Assembly (NCBI GenBank): GCA_020430865.1
Contig: JAGQIY010000139.1
Location: 1 to 15,111 of the forward strand
Origin: Myxococcales bacterium
GTDB lineage: Bacteria > Myxococcota > Polyangia > Polyangiales > Polyangiaceae
DNA: 15,111 nucleotides
Direction: 5' to 3'
Shown piece after piece: positions 7,245 to 14,383 of this stretch. The notes below the pieces were generated by a model. That model was not told the DNA's origin. It searched no databases and worked only from the letters and a program-made list of their open reading frames with translations. Position 1 is the first letter of the stretch, and the number at the start of each line of letters is the position of its first letter. Made by a program: the position numbers and the translations under genes.

Positions 7245-7438
7245 CCACCGCCCGCGCGCGCCGAGTGCACAACGTCAAGCCACACCCGATTGCGCGGGCA
7301 CGTGAGCGAAGTCTAGCTCAACCCACGACGCGCCCGAAACGCCGTGCTCGCATGACCCGTGTATCCTGGTGGAGCTACACCGGCTCGTCGTGCTAGGCAT
7401 CTCTCACGTCTGCCGGCCCGGCGGCGCCCGCGAGTCCC
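7245..7438. promoter_or_regulatory. Rest of divergent intergenic region, promoters expected
   Basis: Two divergently transcribed genes share this spacer, so promoters for both should lie here. I could not pick a convincing -35/-10 pair on either strand. Visible elements are a CACGTG palindrome at about 7300, GTGTA/TACAC arms at about 7360-7380, and a GC-rich palindrome just before the dehydrogenase start. Confidence 0.35.
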
Positions 7439-8269
7439 ATGTCCCTTGCCGCACCACTCACTGGCAAAGTTGCTGTAATCACCGGAGCTTCTGCGGGGAT
7501 TGGGCTTGCCGTCAGCCACGCTCTATGGCGCGGAGGGGCGACCCTGGTGGTGGGCGCGCGTCGTACATCACGCCTCGAAGCCCTCGCCAGTGAGCTGGGA
7601 GAGCGCGTGATACCGCTCGCGTTGGATGTCAGCGATCCGGCGAGCTCAGCGCGCTTCGTCCAGGACGCCCTGGGGAACTGCGGAGCGCCACACATCCTGG
7701 TCAACAACGCGGGCCTCGCTCGCGGCCTGGCGAGCGTGGTTGACGCAGACGAAGCGGACTGGCGCGAGATGCTCGAAGCCAACGTGATGGGCTTGATGCG
7801 CATGACGCGCGCGTTCCTGCCCTCGATGCTCGAACGGGGGAGCGGCGATCTGGTACAGATCAGCTCCGTCGCGGGTGTGCAGCCGTATCCAAAGGGCGCC
7901 GCCTATTGCGCGACGAAGGCCGCGGTGGACGCGTTCAGCTTTGCTCTCCGCCGAGAGCTGATCGGCACTGGCTTGCGTCAGCTCGTGATCCAGCCGGGCA
8001 TGGTCGAGACGGAGTTCTCCGAGGTGCGTTTTCATGGGGATACGGAGCGCGCGAGTGAGGTGTATCGCGGGGTCCAACCCCTGGGTGCGCAGGACGTTGC
8101 CGACGCGGTGTACTTCGCAGTGACCCGACCCGCCCACGTCTCGATCCAGACCATGCTGATCATGCCGACCGCCCAGGTCACGGCGACCGAGACCGCCCGC
8201 TCCGCGGAGCCTGCTCGCGAGGGCGATGTGCAGCCCCGCGAAGGGTCGGGGAGAGAGGGGGGAGAGTGA
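7439..8269 (+). CDS. Short-chain dehydrogenase/reductase, YdfG-like (NADP-dependent 3-hydroxy acid dehydrogenase type)
   Basis: The 276-residue protein has all classical SDR elements. The nucleotide-binding loop is TGASAGIG (15-22), with Arg41-Arg42 after strand two favouring NADP(H). NNAG (89-92) and the catalytic set Asn115, Ser143, Tyr156 and Lys160 (YCATK) follow. The C-terminal half resembles E. coli YdfG, which oxidises serine and 3-hydroxy acids, especially PGMVETEFSEVRFHGD and RPAHVSIQTMLIMP. The real substrate is unknown. A hydrophilic tail (about 251-276) goes beyond the usual length, and its final Arg-Glu-Gly-Gly-Glu codons form the purine-rich ribosome-binding site of the kinase that follows. 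The stop overlaps the kinase GTG as GTGA. The ATG has only a weak ribosome-binding site. Confidence 0.9.
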   Translation: MSLAAPLTGKVAVITGASAGIGLAVSHALWRGGATLVVGARRTSRLEALASELGERVIPLALDVSDPASSARFVQDALGNCGAPHILVNNAGLARGLASVVDADEADWREMLEANVMGLMRMTRAFLPSMLERGSGDLVQISSVAGVQPYPKGAAYCATKAAVDAFSFALRRELIGTGLRQLVIQPGMVETEFSEVRFHGDTERASEVYRGVQPLGAQDVADAVYFAVTRPAHVSIQTMLIMPTAQVTATETARSAEPAREGDVQPREGSGREGGE

Positions 8270-9372
8270 GCTGGTCCGTCGACGCGTTGCTGACGGACAA
8301 GTACCGCCTCCTCCGACTGCTCGGCACCGGTTCCGCGGGGAGCGTGTGGGAGGCCGAGAACACGCTCGTCGGTAAGCGAGTCGCGCTGAAGATCCTGCAC
8401 TCTCACCTGGCAGGGCACGAGGAGATCCGTGCGCGCTTCTTGGCGGAAGCACGAGCGTCGGCTCGCATCGCCAACGCCCACGTCGTGGACGTCTTCGACC
8501 TCGGAGAGACACCGGACGCCACCCCCTTCATGGTGATGGAGTTGTGCGAAGGCGAGACGCTGAGCCACATCATCGAGGGGCGAGGGGCCGTCGGCGCAGC
8601 CTACGCCTGTGAGTTGATGATGCAGGTCTGCACCGCGCTCGAGGCTGCTCACGCCCTGGGCATCGTGCACCGCGATCTGAAACCCGCGAACGTGATGGTG
8701 CTTCACCCGGCGCCGGACCAGCCCCACGCCAAGGTGCTCGATTTCGGCATCGCCAAGGGCGTCCACCCAGACGGTCAGGACCCTGAAGAACAGGACGTAT
8801 TCGGAACGCCGCACTACATGGCGCCCGAGCAAGCAGCGGGAGACCACGTGGATCACCGCGCGGACATCTATGCGGCCGGAGCCATACTCTACGAGTTGCT
8901 CGCGGGTCGACCGCCGTTCGACGGCAAGATGCCGTCGCTCATTCTGGCTGATGTCCTGACTCGTCAACCAGAGTCGGTGGCCCGCTACGCGACGGACCTG
9001 CCCGTCGGTCTCGAAGAGCTGGTGAAGAAGACACTGGAGAAGGATCCCGCTGATCGTCCTCCCTCCGCCAGGGCTCTGCGCAACGCGCTCTCGGCCTACT
9101 TGCGTCCTTCGAGCGCGCCAAGCCCCGGACCGAACCGCCGACCACAGACCGTGCCTCCGTTGCCCCTGGTGTCCAAGAGCAAGAAGCCGACGCTGGAGCT
9201 GGTGCGGGATTCTTCGGTTCCGCCGCCTCCATTTCCTCCAGGTAATGCGCCACCGTCAGCGGGCAACAAACCGGGTTCGCCTCGACCCGCGAAGCCCAAG
9301 TCACCGGGCGTGAAGCTCTCGCCTTCGTCCAAGAAGCGCCCACCTCCTCCGCCTCGCAAGCGCAAGCCCTGA
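8266..9372 (+). CDS. Ser/Thr protein kinase, PknB/Hanks type, soluble, with Pro/Lys-rich tail
   Basis: The 368-residue product carries a complete Hanks kinase domain at about 13-280. The glycine loop is GTGSAGSV (20-27), with ATP-anchoring Lys42 in VALK, likely helix-C Glu61, the HRDLKPANV loop at 135-143, DFG at 159-161 and GTPHYMAPE at 180-188. All residues needed for catalysis are present. The remaining 85 residues are rich in Pro, Lys and Ser with no membrane span. Unlike many PknB proteins it therefore should stay in the cytosol, and the tail may bind partners or be phosphorylated. The start is GTG, supported by a strong GGGGGGAGA ribosome-binding site inside the end of the dehydrogenase gene. 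Four-base overlap predicts coupled translation and near-equal output, making the dehydrogenase a candidate partner. Confidence 0.94.
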   Translation: MSWSVDALLTDKYRLLRLLGTGSAGSVWEAENTLVGKRVALKILHSHLAGHEEIRARFLAEARASARIANAHVVDVFDLGETPDATPFMVMELCEGETLSHIIEGRGAVGAAYACELMMQVCTALEAAHALGIVHRDLKPANVMVLHPAPDQPHAKVLDFGIAKGVHPDGQDPEEQDVFGTPHYMAPEQAAGDHVDHRADIYAAGAILYELLAGRPPFDGKMPSLILADVLTRQPESVARYATDLPVGLEELVKKTLEKDPADRPPSARALRNALSAYLRPSSAPSPGPNRRPQTVPPLPLVSKSKKPTLELVRDSSVPPPPFPPGNAPPSAGNKPGSPRPAKPKSPGVKLSPSSKKRPPPPPRKRKP

Positions 9373-9410
9373 GCGCGGCGGGCGTGAGCGCGGCCGAGCA
9401 GGCGCGATCG

Positions 9411-9456
9411 AAAAAGCGCGCTGTGCGAACCTGAGCGAGGCTCGCACGACGCGCTT
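9411..9456 (-). terminator. Intrinsic terminator of the AT-hook protein gene
   Basis: Read on the minus strand, AAGCGCG (9456-9450) pairs with CGCGCTT (9420-9414). After a 2x2 mismatch GTGCGA pairs with TCGCAC (9447-9442 with 9428-9423), then after one mismatch CCT pairs with AGG around a five-base loop. A run of five T (9415-9411) follows directly. It starts 22 bases after the stop at 9479. On the plus strand the same hairpin ends TTCAAC, so it might also stop kinase transcripts less efficiently. Confidence 0.75.
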
Positions 9457-9478
9457 CAACCCGAGCGGCAGTGACGGA

Positions 9479-9889
9479 CTAGCGCCGACCTGCGCTGTAC
9501 CGGGTGGCCCGCTTCTGGCCCTTCTTCTTCAAGCGCCCCTCTGCGAGGAGCTTCTTCACCGGGAGCGCGAGCTCCTTGGTAGGGATGCCGATGCCCCGGC
9601 CGATCTCCTCGATGCTCGACCCCGGGTTGTCGGCGACGAAGGCGACGAGCGTGTCCGCCATCTCGCTGAGTTCGGCCGCTGTGCGCTTGCCTCCACGCTT
9701 CCTCGTGCGCTTGGCCGGTGGGCTCGTCTTGCTGGCGCCCTTGGGGCGACCAGGGCGACGGGGGGCAGCGGGGATCGCCTGATCGAGTGCGGTCTGTACG
9801 TTCTCCAGGATTGCCTGATGAATCAAATCAGTGAGATCCGCGACGAACGCTTCGACTCGAGCCCGGATCATGTCATTCGTGTCAGCCAT
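9479..9889 (-). CDS. Small DNA-binding protein with AT-hook and winged-helix-like domain
   Basis: The 136-residue basic protein (numbered from ATG 9889; a GTG at 9898 would add three residues) has three parts. An N-terminal helix (about 7-37) could support dimer formation. A basic Pro-rich segment carries PRRPGRPKG (43-51), which contains the GRP core of an AT-hook, followed by KRTRKRGGKR. A C-terminal part (78-132) reads like a winged helix: TLVAFVADNPGSSIEEIGRG, then IPTKELALPVKKLLAEGRL and a basic wing. Such proteins bind the minor groove of AT-rich DNA and probably act as nucleoid or regulatory proteins. The gene stands alone, with its own terminator and a long upstream gene-free region, which may be its control region. 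Specific targets cannot be inferred. Confidence 0.8.
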   Translation of the reverse strand: MADTNDMIRARVEAFVADLTDLIHQAILENVQTALDQAIPAAPRRPGRPKGASKTSPPAKRTRKRGGKRTAAELSEMADTLVAFVADNPGSSIEEIGRGIGIPTKELALPVKKLLAEGRLKKKGQKRATRYSAGRR

Positions 9890-9897
9890 TGAACGCA

Positions 9898-9926
9898 CTC
9901 TCGCAATCGCCGTATCCGCGTGTCAA
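9898..9926 (-). promoter_or_regulatory. Possible promoter -35 element for the AT-hook gene
   Basis: A perfect TTGACA lies at 9926-9921 on the minus strand. Seventeen bases on, the -10 position reads CGAGAG (9903-9898), a poor match. Transcription from it would begin next to the ATG at 9889, giving an almost leaderless message. Confidence 0.2.
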
Positions 9927-10070
9927 CTCGAATGAGTCGGAGGGAGTCCCGTTTCGCTGCCTGCGAAGCGCATCCCGGCGCGCAAGAGAGCCGAGACTCT
10001 GGAAGTTCGATGTCGAGCCTGGGCGTTCTCCGCGCCGCGCGAGAGTCATTGCACCGCGCTCGAGTCGTCG

Positions 10071-10134
10071 CGCCGCATTGCCCTTTCCGCCGCATTGCTT
10101 CTTCCCCCGCATTGCCTCTTCCGGCGTAATGCCT
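10071..10134. repeat. 17-base tandem repeat, 3.7 copies
   Basis: Units start at 10071, 10088 and 10105, with a partial, diverged fourth at 10122. The consensus is CGCCGCATTGCCTCTTC; the CCGCATTGC core is identical in the first three. The unit length is not a multiple of three, so it is not a peptide repeat. It sits about 180 bases before the AT-hook gene start. Confidence 0.85.
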
Positions 10135-10742
10135 ATTTGGCGACTCTGGATCATCGACTATTTCGCGCTTCGACCACTGCGAACGCACTCGGTCCCTCGA
10201 CTCCGAGTAGATCGAGACCGTTCTGAACTACGCCTCCGGTCTGGTATGCGATGAAGAGGTTCGCGTCGCTCGCTGACTCATGATTGACCCGGCGGCCAAT
10301 GAGCCGGTCGCGAAGGCTGCGTCGGTTCAGCTTCGCCGAGGGCTGGTGGCGGTTGCCCCTCCCAATGGGTGGCGACGCTGCGCTGGCTACACGCGCGGAA
10401 ACAGGCGTGCCGTCGTCTCGACTCCGTCAAACGCAGGACTGCAGTTCTGAAGCCTGCTGCTGCGGTGTCCAGGCGGGCAAAAGGTATAATTGCTCTTCCT
10501 CGCGTCGTCGGCCACTGACCACCCGGCGCATGAGTTCAGATCCCAGTCTCAGGGAAGTTGTCAGAGCAAGGTGGTTGTTGATTGGTAGGGTGTTTTTGAC
10601 ATCTTGCCAGCTCGGTCCGCTCGACGCGAGGCGCCCGAGGCGCCCAGATCCTGAATAGAATGTTGCCGCGAGGAAACGGAAGTGCCTGGCGGATAGCAGG
10701 GTCAGGTGACGGGATCGGGGGGGAGGAGCCTCGTGCATGTGC

Positions 10743-12248
10743 CTACCTGTCGTAGGCGGCGCAGGTTTCCGCGAGCCATGCTGCATCGGAGTCCTTGAGC
10801 GCGCCGCGGGTCAAGCGCCAGCCCCAGTTGCCTTCGCTGGTTCCGGGCACGTTCATGCGTGCTCTCACCCCCAAACCCAGGATGTCCTGTAGCGGCAGTA
10901 TCGACAGCCGACTGACGGAGCCCAGACACGCTCTGAGCAGCGCGTGGTGGGCGCTGGTCGGCTTCGCCTCGCCGAGGTAGAGCGTGAACTTCCGTCGCTC
11001 GAGGGCGGCGGCTGGTGTTCGCGTCGTCTCCAGATCGGCGCACCAACCGAGCAGCGTGTTGGTGTCGTGGGTTCCGGTCACCGCCACCGAGCGCTCGGGG
11101 TAGAGGTGGGGGAGGTGCTGCTTGTCGTCGCCAAAGCCGAACTGCAGCACGCGCATGCCAAGCAGGCCGAAGTCGTCGCGCAGACGCTCCACCTCTGGGG
11201 TCAGGAGCCCGAGATCTTCCGCGACGAACGGTAGCCCACCGGAGGGCACCTCGAAGTGGGCCTCCGCAGCGCTCAGTAGCTCACGTCCTGGTACCTGGCG
11301 GAAACGGCCGGTGAGCGCCGAAGTCGACGCCAAGGGGACCTCCCAGCAACGAGAGAGACCGATGAAGTGATCCAGGCGCACGGCGTGGAAGTAGTCGAGG
11401 CAACGTCCCAGACGGCTCAACCACCAGTCGAAGCCTGTCGCACGGTGGCGCCTCCAGTCGTAGACTGGGTTACCCCATAGCTGACCCTCGGGGTTGAACG
11501 CGTCCGCTGGTACGCCCGCCACGAGGCGTGGACGCCCTCGGGCGTCCAGCTTGAACAACTCTGGATGTTGCCAGACCTCGGCGCTGTCGCGCGCGACGTA
11601 CATCGGGACGTCGCCCATCAGCCGTACTCCGCGCTCCTCGGCGTAGCCTTTGAGCGCGGAGAGTTGCTCGTCGAAACACAGCTGAAGGAAGCACTGATAG
11701 TCGATCTCGGGAGCCAGGCGTCGCCGCGCGGCACGCATCGCGTCGGGGTCACGCTCCCTGAGCGCGCGGGGCCACTCCCACCAGACCACGCCGCGTAGCT
11801 CCGCCTTGAGCGCGGTGAAGAGCGCGAAGTCGGGGAGCCAGGCGGCGTGTCGACGGCGAAAGCGCCCCAGCGCTCTGGCGCCGTCGCCGCGCTGGAGGAA
11901 GCGCGAGTAGGCCTGGCGCAGGAGCCGTTGTCTCAGCTGGCCGCGGGGCCCGGCGGCGGTCAGGTCTCTCGGCGTCAGCAGCCTGGAGCGCCTCAGGTCG
12001 TCGATGGACAACAGCGCGGGGCTGCCAGCGAAGGCTGACGCGCTGTCGTAGGGCGACATCTCATTGCCGGGCGGAACTATTGGTAGCATCTGCCACCAGC
12101 TCTGTCCGGCGCGAGACAGCCAGTCGACGAAGGAGCGCGAGCTGGGGCCCAGGTCGCCCCCGAACGAGTGAGCGTTGCCTCGTCCCAGGTGATGGAGGCT
12201 GGTCGGGTGGCACAGGACGCCGCTCGAGCGGCGGTCGAATACGGACAT
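10743..12248 (-). CDS. malQ: 4-alpha-glucanotransferase (amylomaltase, GH77)
   Basis: The enzyme transfers alpha-1,4-glucan segments between maltooligosaccharides or glycogen chains in the cytoplasm. The 501-residue length matches the compact bacterial form, as in Thermus. The start has the family motif GVLCHPTSL and later WWQMLPIVPPGNEMSPYDS with AFAGSPAL. The catalytic residues are all present: nucleophile Asp293 in RLDHFIG, acid/base Glu344 in VAEDLG and Asp395 in GTHDTNT. Asp293 and Asp395 carry the same numbers as in the Thermus aquaticus enzyme. The C-terminal VPGTSEGNWGWRL motif is intact. The ATG is preceded by a good GGAG ribosome-binding site. No glycogen gene is adjacent; the gene lies 113 bases after terC in the same direction. 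Confidence 0.96.
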   Translation of the reverse strand: MSVFDRRSSGVLCHPTSLHHLGRGNAHSFGGDLGPSSRSFVDWLSRAGQSWWQMLPIVPPGNEMSPYDSASAFAGSPALLSIDDLRRSRLLTPRDLTAAGPRGQLRQRLLRQAYSRFLQRGDGARALGRFRRRHAAWLPDFALFTALKAELRGVVWWEWPRALRERDPDAMRAARRRLAPEIDYQCFLQLCFDEQLSALKGYAEERGVRLMGDVPMYVARDSAEVWQHPELFKLDARGRPRLVAGVPADAFNPEGQLWGNPVYDWRRHRATGFDWWLSRLGRCLDYFHAVRLDHFIGLSRCWEVPLASTSALTGRFRQVPGRELLSAAEAHFEVPSGGLPFVAEDLGLLTPEVERLRDDFGLLGMRVLQFGFGDDKQHLPHLYPERSVAVTGTHDTNTLLGWCADLETTRTPAAALERRKFTLYLGEAKPTSAHHALLRACLGSVSRLSILPLQDILGLGVRARMNVPGTSEGNWGWRLTRGALKDSDAAWLAETCAAYDR

Positions 12249-12265
12249 GCGGATCTCCGAGATAC

Positions 12266-12300
12266 GTCGGATGGTGCCCCCGGAGACTCCGGCACCCGAC
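12266..12300 (-). promoter_or_regulatory. Stable hairpin between terC and malQ
   Basis: GGTGCC (12273-12278) pairs with GGCACC (12291-12296), and GTCG (12266-12269) can extend the stem with CGAC (12297-12300) over a small bulge. The loop holds an alternative CCGGAG/CTCCGG pairing. It may be the terC terminator or part of the malQ leader; no T run follows. Confidence 0.4.
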
Positions 12301-12361
12301 GGGCCCAGAGCAGAGCAGCGACCTCGCTTCGAGGCAAGCCCCGGCGACCGCCGACCGCCGG

Positions 12362-13333
12362 TTACTCCTTGGTCGCTTGATCCTGCGGAGTCAGGGCGTC
12401 CCCCGCGTCCGAGGCGTGCCCCGGTTTGCGCAGCAAGGACGCAATCACACTTACGCTGAGCAAGCCACCAATCACACCCAGCGACACCCAGTTTCCGATG
12501 TGGATCCAGCTGTGCGCGACCATCTTCACGCCTATGAACGTCAGCACGCCGGCCAGCCCGTAGGAGAGGTAGTGGAAGCGCCCCATCATGCCCGAGAGCA
12601 TGAAGTAGAGGGAGCGCAGGCCCATGATCGCGAAGATGTTCGAGGCGTAGACGATGAACAGGTCGTCGGAGATCGCGAGCACCGCGGGGACGGAGTCCAC
12701 CGCGAAGAGCAGATCGGTGAACTCGATCACGATCAGCACCAGGAAGAGCGGCGTCGCGTAGCGAACGCCGTCCTTCACCGTGAAGAAGCGCTCGCCATCG
12801 AGCTTGGGGGTGGTGCGCAGGAAGCGCTTCGCGAAGCGTAGCGCTGGGCTATTCGCCGGATCGATGTCGTCGTCTTCCCCCGACACCGCCAGCTTCACCC
12901 CGGTGTAGATCAGGAAGCCGCCGAAGAAGTACATCATCCAGCTGAAGCGGGTCAGCAGGGCAGCGCCCAGCAGGATGAAGATGGCGCGCATGACGACCGC
13001 GCCGAACACGCCCCAGAACAGCACACGTTGCTGGTGCTCGTCCGGGACCTTGAAGTAGCTGAATACCGCGAGGAAAACGAAGAGGTTGTCTACGGACAGC
13101 GATTTCTCCACCACGTACGCCAGGAAGAACGGCACCGCCATCTCGCTGCCGTGACGCACGTAGATGAAGGCGTTGAACGCCAGCGACGCTCCAATCCAGG
13201 CGACGCTGCGAATCGCGGACTCGCGGAAGGATACGTGGTGCGAGTGGCGGCCGAACACCAGCAGGTCCAGGCCCATCATGCCCAGCACGCTGACTACGAA
13301 TACGATCCAGTCGATGGTGTGGACGCCGCTCAC
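12362..13333 (-). CDS. TerC/Alx family integral membrane protein, putative metal (Mn) exporter
   Basis: The 323-residue protein has about eight or nine hydrophobic spans and resembles E. coli Alx throughout. Signature segments are EKSLSVDNLFVF (76-87), with acidic residues in the membrane, and VLIVIEFTDLLFAVDSVPA (199-217), with Glu204, Asp207 and Asp213. A charged cytosolic loop lies at about 151-190. Known relatives act in manganese homeostasis, alkaline response or tellurite resistance. The exact metal cannot be read here. The start is GTG, which gives an N-terminus matching the family; the ribosome-binding site is weak. Alx in E. coli is controlled by a manganese riboswitch, but the 105-base leader here shows no such consensus. 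A hydrophilic tail follows the last span. Confidence 0.93.
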   Translation of the reverse strand: MSGVHTIDWIVFVVSVLGMMGLDLLVFGRHSHHVSFRESAIRSVAWIGASLAFNAFIYVRHGSEMAVPFFLAYVVEKSLSVDNLFVFLAVFSYFKVPDEHQQRVLFWGVFGAVVMRAIFILLGAALLTRFSWMMYFFGGFLIYTGVKLAVSGEDDDIDPANSPALRFAKRFLRTTPKLDGERFFTVKDGVRYATPLFLVLIVIEFTDLLFAVDSVPAVLAISDDLFIVYASNIFAIMGLRSLYFMLSGMMGRFHYLSYGLAGVLTFIGVKMVAHSWIHIGNWVSLGVIGGLLSVSVIASLLRKPGHASDAGDALTPQDQATKE

Positions 13334-13438
13334 GAACCGCCCGTGCTAACACGTCGTCTGGAAGAGTGCACGTCCAGCCGACCGCGGGGTGAGAGGGCCG
13401 TCGGGCGCCCGTCGACCTGGCGTCGAGCGCGGGAACCC

Positions 13439-14383
13439 TCAGCACCTTGCGCCAGAAAACAGCCGCCGCAGCTTGTCCGGATTCAGCACGCTGTAGATGC
13501 GGCTCACCTTGCCTTGGCCGTTCAGTTCGATGCGCAGCACGGAGCGGTGGGCGGCGGGAGGCTTGACGGCCGGATCCTCGACGACCAGGGCAGGCAACCC
13601 GTTCAGCTCGCGGACCTCCAGCCTGCCCTCCTCCGAGGCGGCGGTGGCGAGCTTCGCGTACATGCGAGCGATCTTCTGGGCCCCGACAACGGGCTTCTTC
13701 GCGGCGAACGCCTGTCCCCCGCCGTCGCTGATCGCGACGATGTCCGTCGCGAGGAGCGACTCGAACGTGGCCACGTCGCCCGATGCCATTGCCCCCAGGA
13801 TCTCGTACAGCACCCGGGACACCCGAGCGCTCAGCTCCGTCGAGACCGGCAGCCGCGTCTCATCGTAGTTCGCCATCGTGGCGCGGGCGCGGTGGAGCGT
13901 CGTCTTGACGTTCGGTTCCGAGATCTCGAGCGCCTCGGCTGTTTCCCGCACGGAATAGTCGAGGGCATCACGAAGCAGCAGGACCGCCCGCTGAGTCGGT
14001 GTGAGCTCCTCGAGCGCCACGAGGAAGGCGTAGGAGAGGCTCTCGAAGGTGCTGTAGCGTTGCTCGGCGTCGTCGTGCGCCTTGACGGCATCGAGCATTC
14101 CGCCGTCGAGTTCCACGGGCTCGGGTAGCCACTGCCCAGGGTAGCCGCGAACCTTGCGCCTTCGCAGCGCGTCTCGTGCGAGGTTCACGGCGATGCGAGT
14201 GAGCCACGGACGCCAGGGTGTGCTGGGGTCTGGCGGCGGATGCTCCAAGGCTCGGGCGAAGGTCTCCTGGACGAGATCGTCGGCGTCTGCGGCGCTGCCC
14301 GTCATGCGATAGCAAATCGCCCACAGAAAGCGCCGACTCGCTTCGAACTCAGGGGCCGCATCGCGCTGCACGCTCAAGACCAT
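13439..14383 (-). CDS. ECF sigma factor of the ECF41 group with C-terminal SnoaL-like domain
   Basis: The 314-residue protein directs RNA polymerase to specific promoters. Region 2 lies at about 13-79 (RRFLWAICYRMTGSAADADD, VQETFARAL). Region 4 lies at about 118-172, with a helix-turn-helix (SVRETAEALEISEPNVKTTL). The linker carries WLPEPV (85-90), and the C-terminal extension (185-314) holds DGGG (220-223) and NPDKL (301-305). These three motifs are hallmarks of ECF41. In this group no anti-sigma factor is needed, and the SnoaL-like domain tunes activity. The start overlaps the end of the upstream flavin oxidoreductase by ten bases, so the two are co-translated. ECF41 genes are typically paired with carboxymuconolactone decarboxylases, oxidoreductases or epimerases, as here. 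Confidence 0.94.
   Translation of the reverse strand: MVLSVQRDAAPEFEASRRFLWAICYRMTGSAADADDLVQETFARALEHPPPDPSTPWRPWLTRIAVNLARDALRRRKVRGYPGQWLPEPVELDGGMLDAVKAHDDAEQRYSTFESLSYAFLVALEELTPTQRAVLLLRDALDYSVRETAEALEISEPNVKTTLHRARATMANYDETRLPVSTELSARVSRVLYEILGAMASGDVATFESLLATDIVAISDGGGQAFAAKKPVVGAQKIARMYAKLATAASEEGRLEVRELNGLPALVVEDPAVKPPAAHRSVLRIELNGQGKVSRIYSVLNPDKLRRLFSGARC

Larger units (their letters stand above)
9890..10742. other. About 850 bases without a convincing gene
   Basis: Open frames here are short, cross one another and show no family-like composition. Visible items are a 17-base tandem repeat (10071-10134), a hairpin ACTCGG/CCGAGT (10187-10192 and 10203-10208), an exact TATAAT (10485-10490) without a good -35, and a TTGACA (10596-10601) without a -10. 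A direct doublet of GAGGCGCCC lies at 10628-10645. The stretch at about 10540-10610 is visibly less GC-rich than the flanks. It could hold an RNA gene, regulatory sites or a decayed gene; none is shown. Confidence 0.5.

Noticed and set aside
10071..10134. CRISPR array
   Set aside because: Units are contiguous 17-base tandem copies with no spacers, and no cas genes are nearby.
10284..10658. 124-codon plus-strand frame in the gene-free region
   Set aside because: No ribosome-binding site, Arg/Ser-rich low-information sequence, and an equally long minus frame crosses it.
13334..13438. yybP-ykoY manganese riboswitch upstream of terC
   Set aside because: The family association prompted a check, but the conserved GGGGAGUA-type element and the expected paired layout are absent from this 105-base leader.
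13028..14128. Long plus-strand frame (366 codons) across terC and the sigma gene
   Set aside because: It spans two well-identified minus-strand genes and the spacer between them, and its translation is compositionally unnatural.
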